DNA of 64,000 nt from Bhargavaea massiliensis (GCF_018390575.1 NZ_JAHBCJ010000005.1:214007-278006), one strand, 5' to 3'. Shown: positions 51,811 to 61,731, counted from the first letter of the stretch. Numbers and translations are program-made. Notes: generated by a model not told the origin, from the sequence alone.

Positions 51811-53352
51811 TTATACCGGATTGACCGGGTGCTTGCGAAGAGGCGGCACGACTTCTTTCGTGGCATAAATGCTGTACCTGGATGCCAGTTCCGAACGGAG
51901 GCTTTCAGGAGAAACAATATCATCGATGATCATCTCGGATGCCAGCTTATAGATATCGATCTGTTCCTTGTACTCCTCGCGTTTTTCCTGAATGAACTGG
52001 ATCCGCTCTTTCGGATCCTCGATGGCTTGGATCTTATTCGAGTAGACGGCATTGACCGCGGCCTCAGGACCCATGACGGCAATTTGTGCCGACGGCAGCG
52101 CGATGCAGGCATCCGGCTCAAAAGCAGGGCCGGCCATTGCATACAGTCCGGCGCCGTACGCCTTTCGGACGATGACGGAAATCTTCGGCACCGTCGCGGA
52201 ACTCATCGCGGAGATGAGCTTGGCACCGTGCCGGATGATGCCCGCACGCTCAACTTTTGTTCCGATCATGAAGCCCGGTACGTCAGCCAGGAACAAAAGC
52301 GGGATCGAGAATGCGTCACAGAGCGAGATGAACTTCGCACCTTTGTCTGCCGAGTCGACAAACAGCACGCCGCCCTTTACTTTCGGCTGGTTGGCAATGA
52401 TGCCGACCGGCCGGCCTTCAATGCGCGCTAGCCCGGTGATCAGCTCCGGTGCGAACAATTTCTTGATCTCGAAGAAGCTGTCTTCATCGATCAGTCTGTC
52501 GATCGCCTCATACATATCGAACGGGGCGTTCTGGTTTTCAGGGATGATTTCCCCGAGCGGCCGTCCTTCGGAGGCTGGCACAGGTGATTTGATTTCTGGT
52601 TTTTCCGAGTAGTTGGACGGGAAAAAGTCCAGATAAGCTTTAGCGGCCTGGATCGCTTCCTGTTCATCCGCCGCAAGCCAGTCACCGCATCCGCTTACCG
52701 TACAGTGCATGCGCGCCCCGCCCATCTCCTCCAGCGACACCTTTTCCCCGATCACTTCCGCAGCCATCCTTGGGGAACCGAGATACATCGAGGCATTCCC
52801 ATCCACCATGATGACGATATCACAGAAAGCAGGAATATAGGCACCGCCTGCTGCAGACGGCCCGAACAGAATGCAGACCTGCGGAATGACACCGGATAGG
52901 CGAACCTGGTTGTGGAAGATCCGCCCCGCCCCCCTGCGGTTCGGGAACATGTCCAACTGGTCCGTGATCCGCGCTCCTGCCGAGTCGACAAGATAAAGCA
53001 GCGGAACCTTCAGCTGTTCCGCCGTTTCCTGGATGCGGATGATCTTTTCTACCGTACGCGCCCCCCACGAACCGGCCTTCACCGTCGAGTCGTTGGCCAT
53101 GACACAGACGGTCTTCCCCCCGACCTTTCCTGTGGCAGTCACGACTCCGTCCGCCGGCAGGTCGCCGGCCTCAATGTTCGCAAACCGGGCATCTTCCGTG
53201 TACTCCCCTTCGTCAAAAAGCAGCTTGAGACGGTCCCTCACAAAGAGTTTGCCCTGCTCCTTCAGCTTCTCATGATACTTCGGATGTCCCCCTGCAAAAA
53301 TCTGCTCCAGTGACTTTTCAAGACGTTCGTGATCGTTTGTTTTCACTGTCAT
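51811..53352 (-). CDS. Acyl-CoA carboxylase carboxyltransferase (beta) subunit
   Basis: 513 residues, the fused N+C carboxyltransferase type of propionyl-/methylcrotonyl-CoA carboxylases (like B. subtilis YngE), not the split AccA/AccD. FGPSAAGGAYIPAFCDIVIM and the C-terminal RKAYGAGLYAMAGPAFEPD are the oxyanion-hole Gly-rich regions. Third gene of a BC-BCCP-CT operon. The acyl-CoA substrate cannot be settled from sequence alone; a crotonase 2 kb upstream may be functionally linked. Confidence 0.9.
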   Translation of the reverse strand: MTVKTNDHERLEKSLEQIFAGGHPKYHEKLKEQGKLFVRDRLKLLFDEGEYTEDARFANIEAGDLPADGVVTATGKVGGKTVCVMANDSTVKAGSWGARTVEKIIRIQETAEQLKVPLLYLVDSAGARITDQLDMFPNRRGAGRIFHNQVRLSGVIPQVCILFGPSAAGGAYIPAFCDIVIMVDGNASMYLGSPRMAAEVIGEKVSLEEMGGARMHCTVSGCGDWLAADEQEAIQAAKAYLDFFPSNYSEKPEIKSPVPASEGRPLGEIIPENQNAPFDMYEAIDRLIDEDSFFEIKKLFAPELITGLARIEGRPVGIIANQPKVKGGVLFVDSADKGAKFISLCDAFSIPLLFLADVPGFMIGTKVERAGIIRHGAKLISAMSSATVPKISVIVRKAYGAGLYAMAGPAFEPDACIALPSAQIAVMGPEAAVNAVYSNKIQAIEDPKERIQFIQEKREEYKEQIDIYKLASEMIIDDIVSPESLRSELASRYSIYATKEVVPPLRKHPVNPV

Positions 53353-53387
53353 ACCACTTCCCCCTCCCTTGGCTGCAAGACAGCCGA

Positions 53388-53600
53388 TTATTCAAATGTG
53401 AGGATGGTGTCCCCTTCATTGATGAAATCACCGATGCTGACGCGAACTTCCTTGACCTTGCCGCCCTTTTCGGCTTCGACCGGGATCTCCATCTTCATCG
53501 ATTCGAGCACGACGACCGTCTGTCCTGCCGTCACTTCATCCCCCGCATTTACATCAACGGTAAAAACCGTACCTGCCATTGTTGATTTCAGTTCATTCAT
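53388..53600 (-). CDS. Biotin carboxyl carrier protein (short biotinyl domain)
   Basis: 70 residues: a stand-alone biotinyl domain with the biotin-accepting Lys in VVLESMKMEIPVEAE (about residue 35). Start ATG 53600 (MNELKSTMAGTV), 1 nt after the biotin carboxylase stop. Its small size distinguishes it from the ~160-residue AccB of fatty acid synthesis. Confidence 0.92.
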   Translation of the reverse strand: MNELKSTMAGTVFTVDVNAGDEVTAGQTVVVLESMKMEIPVEAEKGGKVKEVRVSIGDFINEGDTILTFE

Positions 53601-53601
53601 A

Positions 53602-54957
53602 TTAGACTTCCTCCTTTTTCCTGGCTTGCCAACCGGCAAGCACCTGGGTTGTATAGTTGCCTTCCGCAAATTCTTCGGACCCGGCAAAAGATGCGAAAAG
53701 CGGAATGTTCGTCCGGACACCCGCGGCATGCGCCTCGCCGAAAAATTGCTCCGACCGGCGGATCGCTTCTTCGCGCGAACTGCCGCTGATGATCACCTTT
53801 GCAATCATCGGGTCATAGAACGGCGTGACCGTATCGCCCTCCGTATATCCACGGTCGATCCGCACTCCTTCTCCCTCCGGCAAGACAAGCTGTGTGATCT
53901 TGCCCGGTGACGGAAGAAACTTTTCCGGGTCCTCCGCATAGATCCGGTATTCAATCGCATGGCCGGCGGATTTAATCTTTTCCTGGTCCTTCACAGGCAG
54001 TTCCCTGCCGGAAGCCACCTCAATCTGCCACTCGACCAGGTCAAATCCGGTTACCGCTTCCGTCACCGGATGTTCCACCTGAAGCCGTGTATTCATTTCA
54101 AGGAAATAAAACTCATGATCCGGCCCGACGATGAACTCGACTGTGCCGGCATTCGTATAGCCTACTGCTTTCCCCGCTTCCACCGCCGCACTGAGCATCC
54201 GCGCTTTCGCCTGTTCGGGGAATGCGGGTGACGGAGACTCTTCAATGACTTTCTGATTGCGGCGCTGTACAGAGCAGTTGCGTTCAAACAGATGAACGAC
54301 ATTGCCGTGGCTGTCGCCGAAAATCTGCACCTCGATATGTCGGGCATCATCGATGAACTTCTCGATAAATACCCGGTCATCCCCGAAGTAGGACATGGCG
54401 CGTTTTTTTACTCCTTCGAAATTTCGACTGAGCGCTTGCTCATTTTCACAGCGGACCATACCGATTCCGCCGCCGCCGGCACTCGCTTTCATCATGACCG
54501 GGTAGCCAATTTGATCCGCCGCTTGCAGCGCTTCTTCCAGCGTCGCAACGCCTTCCTCGGTTCCCGGCACGACCGGAACGCCCGCATGAATCATGGCGCG
54601 TCTGGCTTCGATCTTATCCCCCATTTTCTCGATCACACCAGCCGCAGGGCCGATAAACGACAGACCTGCCGCCTGCACTTTTCTTGCGAACGATGCATTT
54701 TCCGACAGCAGACCGTAACCGGGATGGACGGCATCCGCGCCTTCCCTCTTGGCAAGGGCGATGATTTCATCGCCCTTCAGGTAAGACTGGGGAACAGGGC
54801 CAGGCCCGATTTCAAATGACTCATCCGCTTCCTGTACAAAAGGCAGACCGGAATCAGCCTCTGAATGGACGGCAATGGTGCGGATGCCGAGCTTCCGGCA
54901 GGTCCTGATGATACGTGACGCGATTTCCCCCCGGTTCGCGATAAGAATCTTTTCCAT
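53602..54957 (-). CDS. Biotin carboxylase subunit of the acyl-CoA carboxylase
   Basis: 451 residues, AccC-type. KILIANRGEIASRIIRTCRK start, ATP-grasp loop KASAGGGGIGM, and FLEMNTRLQVEHPVTEAVTG with catalytic residues. Carboxylates the biotin of the adjacent carrier. First gene of the operon, with a promoter overlapped by a cre site. Could be mistaken for the housekeeping accC, but the operon context points to the second, catabolic-type carboxylase. Confidence 0.92.
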   Translation of the reverse strand: MEKILIANRGEIASRIIRTCRKLGIRTIAVHSEADSGLPFVQEADESFEIGPGPVPQSYLKGDEIIALAKREGADAVHPGYGLLSENASFARKVQAAGLSFIGPAAGVIEKMGDKIEARRAMIHAGVPVVPGTEEGVATLEEALQAADQIGYPVMMKASAGGGGIGMVRCENEQALSRNFEGVKKRAMSYFGDDRVFIEKFIDDARHIEVQIFGDSHGNVVHLFERNCSVQRRNQKVIEESPSPAFPEQAKARMLSAAVEAGKAVGYTNAGTVEFIVGPDHEFYFLEMNTRLQVEHPVTEAVTGFDLVEWQIEVASGRELPVKDQEKIKSAGHAIEYRIYAEDPEKFLPSPGKITQLVLPEGEGVRIDRGYTEGDTVTPFYDPMIAKVIISGSSREEAIRRSEQFFGEAHAAGVRTNIPLFASFAGSEEFAEGNYTTQVLAGWQARKKEEV

Positions 54958-55009
54958 GCGGATCCCCCCTATTGAATTGACAAACTATTTTAAACCCCTT
55001 CATTATCAG

Positions 55010-55037
55010 TCTATATGAAAGCTGAAACCGTTTTCAA
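55010..55037 (-). promoter_or_regulatory. Promoter of the acyl-CoA carboxylase operon
   Basis: Minus strand TTGAAA (55037-55032), 16-nt spacer, TATAGA (55015-55010), about 55 nt before the biotin carboxylase start. It overlaps the cre site. Confidence 0.55.
55023..55037 (-). promoter_or_regulatory. cre site (CcpA operator) on the acyl-CoA carboxylase promoter
   Basis: Minus strand TTGAAAACGGTTTCA matches the cre consensus WTGNAANCGNWNNCW at every fixed base and is a near-perfect palindrome. Being on top of the -35 region it should give carbon catabolite repression. Confidence 0.72.
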
Positions 55038-55054
55038 GTCTAATTAGAAAAACT

Positions 55055-55090
55055 TGCAAAAAGAAAAGCAGAACCGGTTGGCGGTCCTGC
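55055..55090 (-). terminator. Terminator of rsfA
   Basis: Minus strand GCAGGACCGCCAACCGGTTCTGC (imperfect stem) followed by TTTTCTTTTT, directly after the rsfA stop. Confidence 0.75.
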
Positions 55091-55092
55091 GG

Positions 55093-55479
55093 TCATCTTT
55101 CCTGTTTCTCAATGAACGTGACTCCTTTGGAAAGCCAGGCCAGGAGCTTGTGATGCTCGCGGGCAAGCGCTTCATGCTCTTTTTTCAACCGCATGTAGGA
55201 CTCGGATAATTCATCGAACCCGCTCATCGCCTGTTTCAGATGAGACTTCAGATGATGCTCGGGCTTTTTTTGAGCGGCTTCAAGCTCAGCCGAATGGATT
55301 TTGCGGAGTGTCTTGTTCCATCTGAATCCGCAAGCCTGCTTGGTCCGGCCAAGCTTCTCGGCCGCATCGGCAAATGCCCCCAGCTGTGTTCCGCCATTTT
55401 TCACTGCATCGATCACCGTATCGGCGAGGATGCGGTCATCTTCCGGTGTCCACCGGTCTTTTCTTGTATTTTCCTTCAC
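55093..55479 (-). CDS. rsfA: RsfA-family prespore-type transcription factor
   Basis: About 128 residues. The N-terminal Myb/SANT-like DNA-binding domain (RWTPEDDRILADTVIDAV through QACGFRWNKTLRKIH) and a C-terminal coiled coil (SESYMRLKKEHEALAREHHK) match RsfA/GerR-type sporulation regulators such as B. subtilis YlbO at this locus. The start is probably GTG 55479 after GGGGGTGG; the frame is open much further upstream, so the start is uncertain. Confidence 0.82.
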   Translation of the reverse strand: MKENTRKDRWTPEDDRILADTVIDAVKNGGTQLGAFADAAEKLGRTKQACGFRWNKTLRKIHSAELEAAQKKPEHHLKSHLKQAMSGFDELSESYMRLKKEHEALAREHHKLLAWLSKGVTFIEKQER

Positions 55480-55531
55480 CTCTACCACCCCCGTTTGGGA
55501 AACTATATGCGGTGGAGAGAAAAAATAGACT

Positions 55532-56293
55532 TCATTTTTTCTTGTTGAGGAAACGGTCGACAGCTTCATGATGGACATCCGCAGCCCACAACTTGGCGCA
55601 TAAGGCGACTTCTTCCCGGATCTGCTCCGGAAGCCCTGCTGCAAGGAGGCGCCGAACAGCCGCTTGTTTGTAGGCGCGGTGGACCGATGGATGCACGCGT
55701 TCCATCGGATCCGTGAAGCGGTCCACCGCCTCAAATTTATCCCCTGTGAACAGTTCGGTAGCCCAGCCGGACTCAAGCAGTTCTTGGGCTTCCTTCAGCC
55801 TGGCTTCCGTCAGCATCCTGAGCGCCTTGTCGTGCCCCCCTGACTTGTGGAGCAGGTGGGACGCCCCGCCCCACCCGGTCGTAATCGCAAGTGTCCCCTG
55901 AATAAATCCGCACTTCACTTCTTCACGGACAAGCCTGAAATCACAGGCGGTGGCGATTTCGCAGCCGCCTCCGACGGCATGGCCGTCGATCAGCGCGATG
56001 ACCGGGACGGGCAACAAAGCCATCCGGAGCAGGATCTCCGCCATCTTACCGAGCATCGGTGCAGCATCCTCTTCCGTACGGAGCTTGTGGAACTCCGACA
56101 GGTCACCGCCCGAACAGAAGGCCGATTGCCCCTCACCCGTGATGATGAAATACCGGAGAGATTCATCCTCCCTGGCAGCCTCGACCGCTGCCGACAATCC
56201 GTCCATCACCTTTTCATTGATTGCGTTTCTCTTTTCCGGGCGGTCAATCGTGAAGACCGCTCCACTTCCCCTTTTCTCAAACCTGTAAGCCAT
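55532..56293 (-). CDS. Crotonase-family protein (enoyl-CoA hydratase/decarboxylase-like)
   Basis: 253 residues. Oxyanion-hole segments FCSGGDLSEF and GHAVGGGCEIATACDFRL are intact, with one catalytic Glu kept (Glu112). The second catalytic Glu of hydratases is replaced by Gln132, within the segment CGFIQGTLAITTGWGG. A TxGWGG-type ending and loss of this Glu recall ethylmalonyl/methylmalonyl-CoA decarboxylases rather than true hydratases (inference). Start ATG 56293 behind AAAGGAGG. No terminator separates it from rsfA. Confidence 0.82.
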   Translation of the reverse strand: MAYRFEKRGSGAVFTIDRPEKRNAINEKVMDGLSAAVEAAREDESLRYFIITGEGQSAFCSGGDLSEFHKLRTEEDAAPMLGKMAEILLRMALLPVPVIALIDGHAVGGGCEIATACDFRLVREEVKCGFIQGTLAITTGWGGASHLLHKSGGHDKALRMLTEARLKEAQELLESGWATELFTGDKFEAVDRFTDPMERVHPSVHRAYKQAAVRRLLAAGLPEQIREEVALCAKLWAADVHHEAVDRFLNKKK

Positions 56294-56413
56294 TCCCGAA
56301 TCCTCCTTTAAATTGCATACTTTCTTAAGCCTATCACTCCGTAGTTCCCTATTGCGTATTTTTTCCACTCAAGCAGATTTCCGCTCCGAACGGCCATGGA
56401 ACAATTTTTGCAA

Positions 56414-56443
56414 TAAAAAAAAGACCGGAATCGGGTTCCGGCC
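56414..56443 (-). terminator. Terminator of ylbN-rpmF
   Basis: Minus strand GGCCGGAACCCGATTCCGGTC followed by eight Ts, 18 nt after the rpmF stop. Confidence 0.88.
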
Positions 56444-56460
56444 GTCGCGCTCGTCTCTGA

Positions 56461-56634
56461 TTACTCGGAGATGACTTGTTTACCTTTGTATTCACCGCAA
56501 TTTTTGCAAACACGGTGAGCGAGTTTCATCTCGCCGCAGTTATCGCAAGCGACCATGCCTGGCACTTGGAGCTTGAAGTGCGTGCGGCGCTGACGCTTTA
56601 CAGCTTTGGAAGTTCTTCTCTTAGGTACTGCCAT
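56461..56634 (-). CDS. rpmF: 50S ribosomal protein L32
   Basis: 57 residues: [19 protein letters not shown] start and a zinc-ribbon with CDNCGE and CKNCGEYKG pairs, i.e. the zinc-binding (C+) form. Start ATG 56634 behind AAGGAGGTG. Follows ylbN as in many bacteria. Confidence 0.97.
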   Translation of the reverse strand: MAVPKRRTSKAVKRQRRTHFKLQVPGMVACDNCGEMKLAHRVCKNCGEYKGKQVISE

Positions 56635-56655
56635 GCGGGGCACCTCCTTACGGTT

Positions 56656-57195
56656 CTATTCGTCCTTTGAATCCTTGCCCTGCTGGTCGAAAAGCTTGGC
56701 CAGCCCGGCAAGTCTTGGATCCACTTTCGGCTTTTCTTCTTCACGCTTGGCGGCGAATTCCTCTTCGGATGAGAAGGCCCATCCTTTTCCTTCCCGTGAA
56801 GGTGCCGCTTCCTCCCCGATCACTTGGATCGGGATTTCGAGCAGGACCAGCTCTTCGAAGACCGGCGTCGGGTCCACCACTTCTCCCGTCACCTCGTGAA
56901 CGGCGTCATCGTCCGGGTCGGCATAGCCTTCCCAGACAAATTGTTCATCTGTCACGATTTCAAACGGGTATTCGATATCATCCCAGGTCCTTGCCTCGGG
57001 GAGCGTCATCGTTCCCTCCAGCTTGAAGCGGCAAGTCATATGGCCGTTGCCGACGGAGCATGTGCCCGTCACACGGACCGGTCCGATTGCCCGGATTTCC
57101 GGGTCGCGCTTCAGGACACCGGAAAGGTCAGTGGTGCCGTCCACCGGCATGGAATCTTGCCGGAATTGATTTAATTGCCGGATGGTCCATTTCAT
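56656..57195 (-). CDS. ylbN: DUF177/YceD-family protein (YlbN)
   Basis: 179 residues. The family motif around CSVGNGHMTCRFKLEGTMTLPEARTW-type sequence (two Cys, about 46-56) is visible. YceD is linked to 23S rRNA/large-subunit metabolism in other organisms; the gene almost always precedes rpmF. Driven by a perfect consensus promoter. Confidence 0.9.
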   Translation of the reverse strand: MKWTIRQLNQFRQDSMPVDGTTDLSGVLKRDPEIRAIGPVRVTGTCSVGNGHMTCRFKLEGTMTLPEARTWDDIEYPFEIVTDEQFVWEGYADPDDDAVHEVTGEVVDPTPVFEELVLLEIPIQVIGEEAAPSREGKGWAFSSEEEFAAKREEEKPKVDPRLAGLAKLFDQQGKDSKDE

Positions 57196-57223
57196 CAGGA
57201 ATCACCTCAAGACAACAGAATTG

Positions 57224-57252
57224 ATTATAGTATGTCCAAAACGTGATGTCAA
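57224..57252 (-). promoter_or_regulatory. Consensus sigma-A promoter of ylbN-rpmF
   Basis: Minus strand TTGACA (57252-57247), 17-nt spacer, TATAAT (57229-57224): both hexamers perfect. Confidence 0.9.
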
Positions 57253-57311
57253 GATTATTTCTTGTCACCCGCGGATGCCCTTGCCGCCTATATTTTTCAT
57301 CCCGGCCACGC

Positions 57312-57317
57312 TATAAT
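57312..57317 (+). promoter_or_regulatory. -10 element before tmcAL
   Basis: TATAAT 36 nt before the tmcAL start; the -35 region is not consensus. Confidence 0.45.
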
Positions 57318-57352
57318 GTCGTTAATCCGATTGTATCAGAGGAGTGAGCAGG

Positions 57353-58561
57353 ATGAAAGCCGCAGGCGTCGTCGTCGAATATAACCCGCTTCATAACGGG
57401 CATATCCACCACCTGAAGGAAACCCGCAGGCTCACAGGAGCCGATGTCGTCATCGCCGTCATGAGCGGCAACTTTCTCCAGCGGGGAGAGCCGGCTTTTA
57501 TCGATAAGTGGTCCCGGGCGGAACTGGCTCTCCGCTCAGGGGCCGACATTGTGTTTGAGCTTCCGTACCGGTTCGCCGTGGCACAGGCGTCTGAGTTTGC
57601 CGAAGGCGCAATCGGCATTTTGGCGGCTGCCCGCTGCCGCATGTTTTGCTTCGGGTCGGAAGACGGGCGGATTGAACCTTTTTTAAATACACTGCGCCTG
57701 CTGGAGGACGGGGAGACGGGCTACGAGGGGGAAGTCCGCAGGCTCATGAAGACAGGGATCAGCTATCCGGCGGCTTTAAGCAGCGCTTACCGGACCGTTG
57801 CAGATGCTTCGGCAGACACCGGCCCGCTTGCGGACCTCACGAAACCGAACAACATTCTCGGCTTCCATTATATGAAAGCCGCCCGCTCGATCAATCCGGA
57901 AATGGCCGCTTTCACCATCGGGAGGACGGGAACCGGCTATCATGATCTTGGGGCCGATCCGGACAGCGGGATCATGAGCGCAACGGCCATCAGGAAAGCG
58001 GTCAGGACGGAAGGAATCACCGGTGAAGTTCGGCGCGCCATCCCGGTCCACACTGCAGACGCCCTTGAGCGGTTCAGAGAGGCGTATGGCGGGTTCGGCG
58101 GCTGGGACCGCTTCTGGCCAGTTCTCCGCCCTCTCATCCTCCGTGACGGTGCCTTACGGCTAAAGGAGATCGCGGAGATGACAGAAGGGCTTGAGCACCG
58201 GATTGCCCGGGCTGCACTTGAAGCTTCTGCTTTCACGGAATTCATGGAGACGGTCAAGACGAAACGGTACACATGGACACGGATCCAGAGAACGCTTACC
58301 CATGTACTTTGCGGGATGGACAAAAACGATTTCGGCCGGCTCCGCCACCCCCGCTATCTCAGGCTTCTCGGGATGACGGCAGCCGGCCGCACGTATCTGA
58401 ACCGATACAGAGATGAATTCGGAATTCCGCTGGTATCCCGGGCCGCTTCATTGGATGATCCAATGCTCAAAATGGATATCCGGGCAGCCGACCTATATGC
58501 AGTCGGCACCGGGGACAGGCCCGGAAAGGACTTCCGAACACCGCCCATCATGGCCGATTAG
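57353..58561 (+). CDS. tmcAL: tRNA(Met) cytidine acetate ligase TmcAL (YlbM)
   Basis: 402 residues. Nucleotidyltransferase-like N-terminus GVVVEYNPLHNGHIHHLKE with the HxGH motif, followed by MSGNFLQRGEPAFIDKW. Makes N4-acetylcytidine at the wobble base of elongator tRNA-Met using acetate and ATP in B. subtilis. Start ATG 57353; a GTG at 57344 lies in the ribosome binding region. Divergent from ylbN and convergent with ylbL, with only 3 nt between the stops. Confidence 0.92.
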   Translation: MKAAGVVVEYNPLHNGHIHHLKETRRLTGADVVIAVMSGNFLQRGEPAFIDKWSRAELALRSGADIVFELPYRFAVAQASEFAEGAIGILAAARCRMFCFGSEDGRIEPFLNTLRLLEDGETGYEGEVRRLMKTGISYPAALSSAYRTVADASADTGPLADLTKPNNILGFHYMKAARSINPEMAAFTIGRTGTGYHDLGADPDSGIMSATAIRKAVRTEGITGEVRRAIPVHTADALERFREAYGGFGGWDRFWPVLRPLILRDGALRLKEIAEMTEGLEHRIARAALEASAFTEFMETVKTKRYTWTRIQRTLTHVLCGMDKNDFGRLRHPRYLRLLGMTAAGRTYLNRYRDEFGIPLVSRAASLDDPMLKMDIRAADLYAVGTGDRPGKDFRTPPIMAD

Positions 58562-58564
58562 GAG

Positions 58565-59617
58565 TCAGTCAGGCTTCGGGTCCACCTCCTCCAAATAATC
58601 AAGGGCATCATCAATCGTCTTTACCGGCACGATTTTCATATCCGTGCCGATTTTTTCTGCCGTTTTTGCGGCGATTTCGTAATTCGACCGGATCCCGGGA
58701 ATGCGTTCTTTCATTTCTGCAGTAATTTCATCATCCGGCGCGAAAAAGATTTCAATCCCTTCCCGGTCGGCAGCCATCACCTTGAAATCGATGCCGCCGA
58801 TCCGGCCGACCGTGCCGTCTTCATTGATCTCTCCTGTACCGGCGATCCGGTAACCTCTGGTGAGATCCTCATCCAACAGCTGATTCATAATCTCAAGCGT
58901 GAACATGAGCCCTGCGGAAGGGCCGCCGATATCCTCCGTTTCGATCTCGACTCCCGGATCGGTTTCGATGGTGCGCTTGGCGGCATAGCTCACGCCGAGC
59001 CCTTTCCTTCCCCCGGCACCCGGAATGGTGCCGAGGGAGATTTCTTTGGTGATCTCTTCTTCATCCCGGACCACTGTGAGGCGGACCGTGTCACCTTCTG
59101 GCAGTGAGGCAACTGTTTCTGCAAAGGCTTCCGCCGAATCAACCGGTTGTTCCCCCATCCTGGTGATCAGGTCGCCCGCCTCCAGGACGCCGTCTGCCGA
59201 ACTTCCTTCCACTACGTCCAGGACGAGCACTCCTGCGGTCTCCAGCGACACGGGCTTGCCTGCCCGGTTGTAGGCCACGTAGATTGCATTAATCTGTGAA
59301 TCCTCCATCAACTGCATTTGACGGAGGTTATATTCTTCCTCGGTCTCTCCGTCCCTTCGGACCTGTCCGGCTTTCATGATTTTACGGCTGTCCATCAAGC
59401 TGGAAAACGCATAGGTGAGCGGGGTCGCCTTTGAGAGGGCAATTGTCATCAGACTCAAGGAACCTTCATCATCCAAATCGCCGCCCTTCACTTCCACGAG
59501 AGGCGACAGTTCATACGCGCCGCCCGGCTTCTGGATGTACATATCCAGCGGCAGGAGCGCTGCTGCCGCGAAAATCAGCAGCACAGCCGTAAGCGCAATC
59601 CTTTTTATATTGTTCAA
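58565..59617 (-). CDS. ylbL: PDZ-domain Lon-type serine protease YlbL (SepM-like)
   Basis: 350 residues. An N-terminal membrane segment (about 5-22), a central PDZ domain (about 100-190) and a C-terminal Lon-type protease domain with the catalytic Ser in GGPSAGLMFTLEI and Lys in GIDFKVMAA. The start is TTG 59617 behind GGAGG (7-nt gap), giving MNNIKRIALTA. B. subtilis YlbL degrades the DNA-damage division inhibitor YneA. Confidence 0.9.
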   Translation of the reverse strand: MNNIKRIALTAVLLIFAAAALLPLDMYIQKPGGAYELSPLVEVKGGDLDDEGSLSLMTIALSKATPLTYAFSSLMDSRKIMKAGQVRRDGETEEEYNLRQMQLMEDSQINAIYVAYNRAGKPVSLETAGVLVLDVVEGSSADGVLEAGDLITRMGEQPVDSAEAFAETVASLPEGDTVRLTVVRDEEEITKEISLGTIPGAGGRKGLGVSYAAKRTIETDPGVEIETEDIGGPSAGLMFTLEIMNQLLDEDLTRGYRIAGTGEINEDGTVGRIGGIDFKVMAADREGIEIFFAPDDEITAEMKERIPGIRSNYEIAAKTAEKIGTDMKIVPVKTIDDALDYLEEVDPKPD

Positions 59618-59713
59618 AACCGATCCCTCCAAAATAGCCCCGTTCATGCCGGCATATACATAGTGTAGCACCGGCGATGGGCGCATTCAAAAACGAGGGA
59701 GTCGATTATTTTC

Positions 59714-60607
59714 GTGTATACCGTCATCATCTGGTGCCTCATCGCACTGTTTCTCCTCCAGCCGGGCCTTGCGCGGGAAGGGGCCGTATTCGGCATTGAA
59801 CTGTTTTCGGAAGCGCTGCTTCCCTATCTGCTTCCTTACCTGATCCTGACACAATGGCTGCTCCGCCTGCCCGGAAAAGAGCCGAAAAGACGGACAGGCA
59901 CCTACTGGAAAACATACTTGCTGGGAGCGTTCGGCGGCTTTCCTGTAGGGGCGGTTTCCGTATCCCACCAAGTTAGGGACGGGCGCCTGACAAAGCGGGA
60001 AGGCGCTTTGCTGACAGCGATCTGCCACGCCCCCAGTTCCATGCTGCTGATCGGCTATGTAGGCAATGAGCTGTTCGGGCGCGCCTCGGTAGGCTGGCTG
60101 CTAATGGCAGTTATCCACGGGCTCAACCTTATTTTTCTCCTGATTCTTTCAGTCCGTTCGTCCATTCATCCGGAACGTCCGCCGGTTTCGTCAGACATAC
60201 CGAAAAGGAAAACCGGCTCCCCGCTCACCGAAAGCCTGAAGGACAGTTCCCAGACCATTGTCCTTGTCGCGACAACCGTCGTCTTCTTTTCCGCCGTCGG
60301 GACCGTGGCGGCAGACCTGCTGTCCAGACTGAGCCCGCTGGATGCACAAACAGCAGGCATGGCGGTCTTTCCGCTGTTTGAAATGACTGCGGGCCTTCAG
60401 ACGGCGTATGATCTGTTCTCCGGGATGGAACTTCATGCAGCGCTGACTGCACTTATCCTGTCCATGAACGGGCTCAGCATCCATCTTCAGGTCGCAGTCA
60501 TCGCCAGAGGAGCAGGTATCCCGATGCGTTGGTATGCCGCAGCACGTCTGGCGCACATGATCATCGTCCCCCCGGTATTCATGCTGCTTCTATCATTCTT
60601 GACTTAA
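59714..60607 (+). CDS. ylbJ: Sporulation integral membrane protein YlbJ (short form)
   Basis: 297 residues with about seven hydrophobic segments; LLGAFGGFPVGAVSVSHQVRDG and LTAICHAPSSMLLIGYVG match the gate-type membrane family containing YlbJ. B. subtilis YlbJ is about 400 residues, so this copy is about 100 shorter. The start is taken as GTG 59714, but the nearest ribosome binding site (GAGGGAG at 59695-59701) is 12 nt away, so the N-terminus is uncertain. Likely spore-specific in expression (inference from the family). Confidence 0.78.
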   Translation: MYTVIIWCLIALFLLQPGLAREGAVFGIELFSEALLPYLLPYLILTQWLLRLPGKEPKRRTGTYWKTYLLGAFGGFPVGAVSVSHQVRDGRLTKREGALLTAICHAPSSMLLIGYVGNELFGRASVGWLLMAVIHGLNLIFLLILSVRSSIHPERPPVSSDIPKRKTGSPLTESLKDSSQTIVLVATTVVFFSAVGTVAADLLSRLSPLDAQTAGMAVFPLFEMTAGLQTAYDLFSGMELHAALTALILSMNGLSIHLQVAVIARGAGIPMRWYAAARLAHMIIVPPVFMLLLSFLT

Positions 60608-60610
60608 CCG

Positions 60611-60653
60611 AAAAAGCGTCGGAAAGCCTATTGGGCTTCCCGGACGCTTTTTT
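60611..60653. terminator. Bidirectional terminator between ylbJ and coaD
   Basis: AAAAAGCGTCGGAAAGCC...GGGCTTCCCGGACGCTTTTTT (one bulged base) between the convergent genes; usable on both strands. Confidence 0.82.
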
Positions 60654-60665
60654 GGCAATATCCCC

Positions 60666-61731
<1,066 letters not shown>

